A stretch of DNA of 64,000 nt, taken from NCBI GenBank assembly GCA_032433765.1, contig JAVIAB010000025.1, forward strand, positions 33,534,782 to 33,598,781, read 5' to 3'. How positions within the stretch are numbered: position 1 is the first letter of the stretch; each line of letters begins with the position of its first letter. Of the stretch, positions 63,571 to 64,000 are shown piece by piece. The DNA comes from Megaustenia siamemsis. Its lineage: Eukaryota > Mollusca > Gastropoda > Stylommatophora > Ariophantidae. The notes below the pieces were generated by a model, which saw only the letters and a program-made list of their open reading frames with translations, did no database searches and was not told the DNA's origin. Made by a program: the position numbers and the translations under genes.

Positions 63571-64000
63571 GGGGGTAGGAATTGTTCGCTTTGAATCCCT
63601 TGGTTTCTTCCTGGCTTTATCTTCCCCAAGTCTTTGGTTTTAGCGCTTGATGATGTTAGGACATCGTTTTTGACTCCAATTCCGAACATATAAAACACAG
63701 TCGTCGGATTATCCCCGTTGCACATCAAACAGACCGTAAGATTAGCGTATGGCCGGTCTAGGGATATACGATGAGCCATTATTTCCCCAGTCTATGGGTA
63801 GTAACATCATATGTCTAGATCTCTCGGATAACGTCAAAAACCGGAGGCCCTGTGTGCATTCTGCGCACGTTAAAGAACCCTTGGCATTTGGAAATCGAAA
63901 AGATCCGTGAAAAAAAAAAAATTGCCGTTTCCTTGAAAGATTGGTAGGAATAATAATTTACTTTAAAAGCGTCAAAACTCTAGTGTCGACGATAAAGAAA
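63571..64000 (-). repeat. Dispersed repeat containing R2
   Basis: 63637-63691 matches 55272-55326 inverted. It also holds tgcattctgcgcacgttaaa gaaccc, a phrase I associate with common invertebrate repeats, and a poly(A) at 63909. It continues past the window. Confidence 0.55.

Overview
This is a repeat-dense stretch of animal nuclear DNA. I found no intact gene that I would assign to the host, and no bacterial, phage or organellar feature. Nearly all recognisable coding sequence is decayed non-LTR (LINE) retrotransposon: an endonuclease end, reverse transcriptase (RT) motifs, RNase H and the family-specific C-terminal tails. Between these lie tRNA-derived SINEs, one inverted-repeat DNA transposon and about twenty tandem arrays. 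A short TTAGGG tract, the many APE-type LINEs with short-repeat tails (GATGAT, GAAGAA) and the SINE load fit an invertebrate metazoan. A mollusc-like lophotrochozoan is my guess and is not demonstrated. Family labels (L-A to L-L, SINE-A to SINE-G, R1, R2, P) are coined here and are not database names.

Layout. 0-5.4 kb: an old minus-strand L-A LINE carrying at least five younger insertions. 5.4-12.5 kb: L-B, L-C and L-D fragments and four minisatellites (21, 30, 39 and 41 bp). 12.5-16.3 kb: RNase H-type LINEs (L-F), one split by a SINE, plus an interstitial telomere-like tract. 16.6-22 kb: a superarray grown from a 20-mer, an 836-bp transposon with long terminal inverted repeats, and a 29-bp array. 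22-31.5 kb: LINEs alternating with 14-, 27-, 26- and 38-bp arrays. 31.5-38.4 kb: SINEs, the R1 repeat, and 74-bp and 54-bp arrays grown from LINE coding sequence. 38.6-43.9 kb: 23- and 24-bp arrays with a LINE inserted. 44-48.4 kb: L-B copies, microsatellites and SINE-C. 48.4-52.7 kb: a 4.2-kb 18-bp array. 52.7-64 kb: the most complete LINE (L-G, interrupted by another LINE), then L-D, L-F, L-K and L-A copies.

How the parts relate. LINEs supply the reverse transcriptase that would have moved the SINEs (target-site duplications of 8-19 bp are visible). Several satellites look like local amplifications of short LINE segments: the 38-bp array is the last codons of L-E, the 21-bp array is an L-B segment, the 74-bp array is an L-I segment, and the 54-bp array runs in frame into an RT motif. 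The window therefore shows several steps of LINE sequence turning into satellite DNA. That repeated conversion is the most interesting thing here. Long open frames inside arrays whose period is a multiple of three are by-products of the period, not genes.
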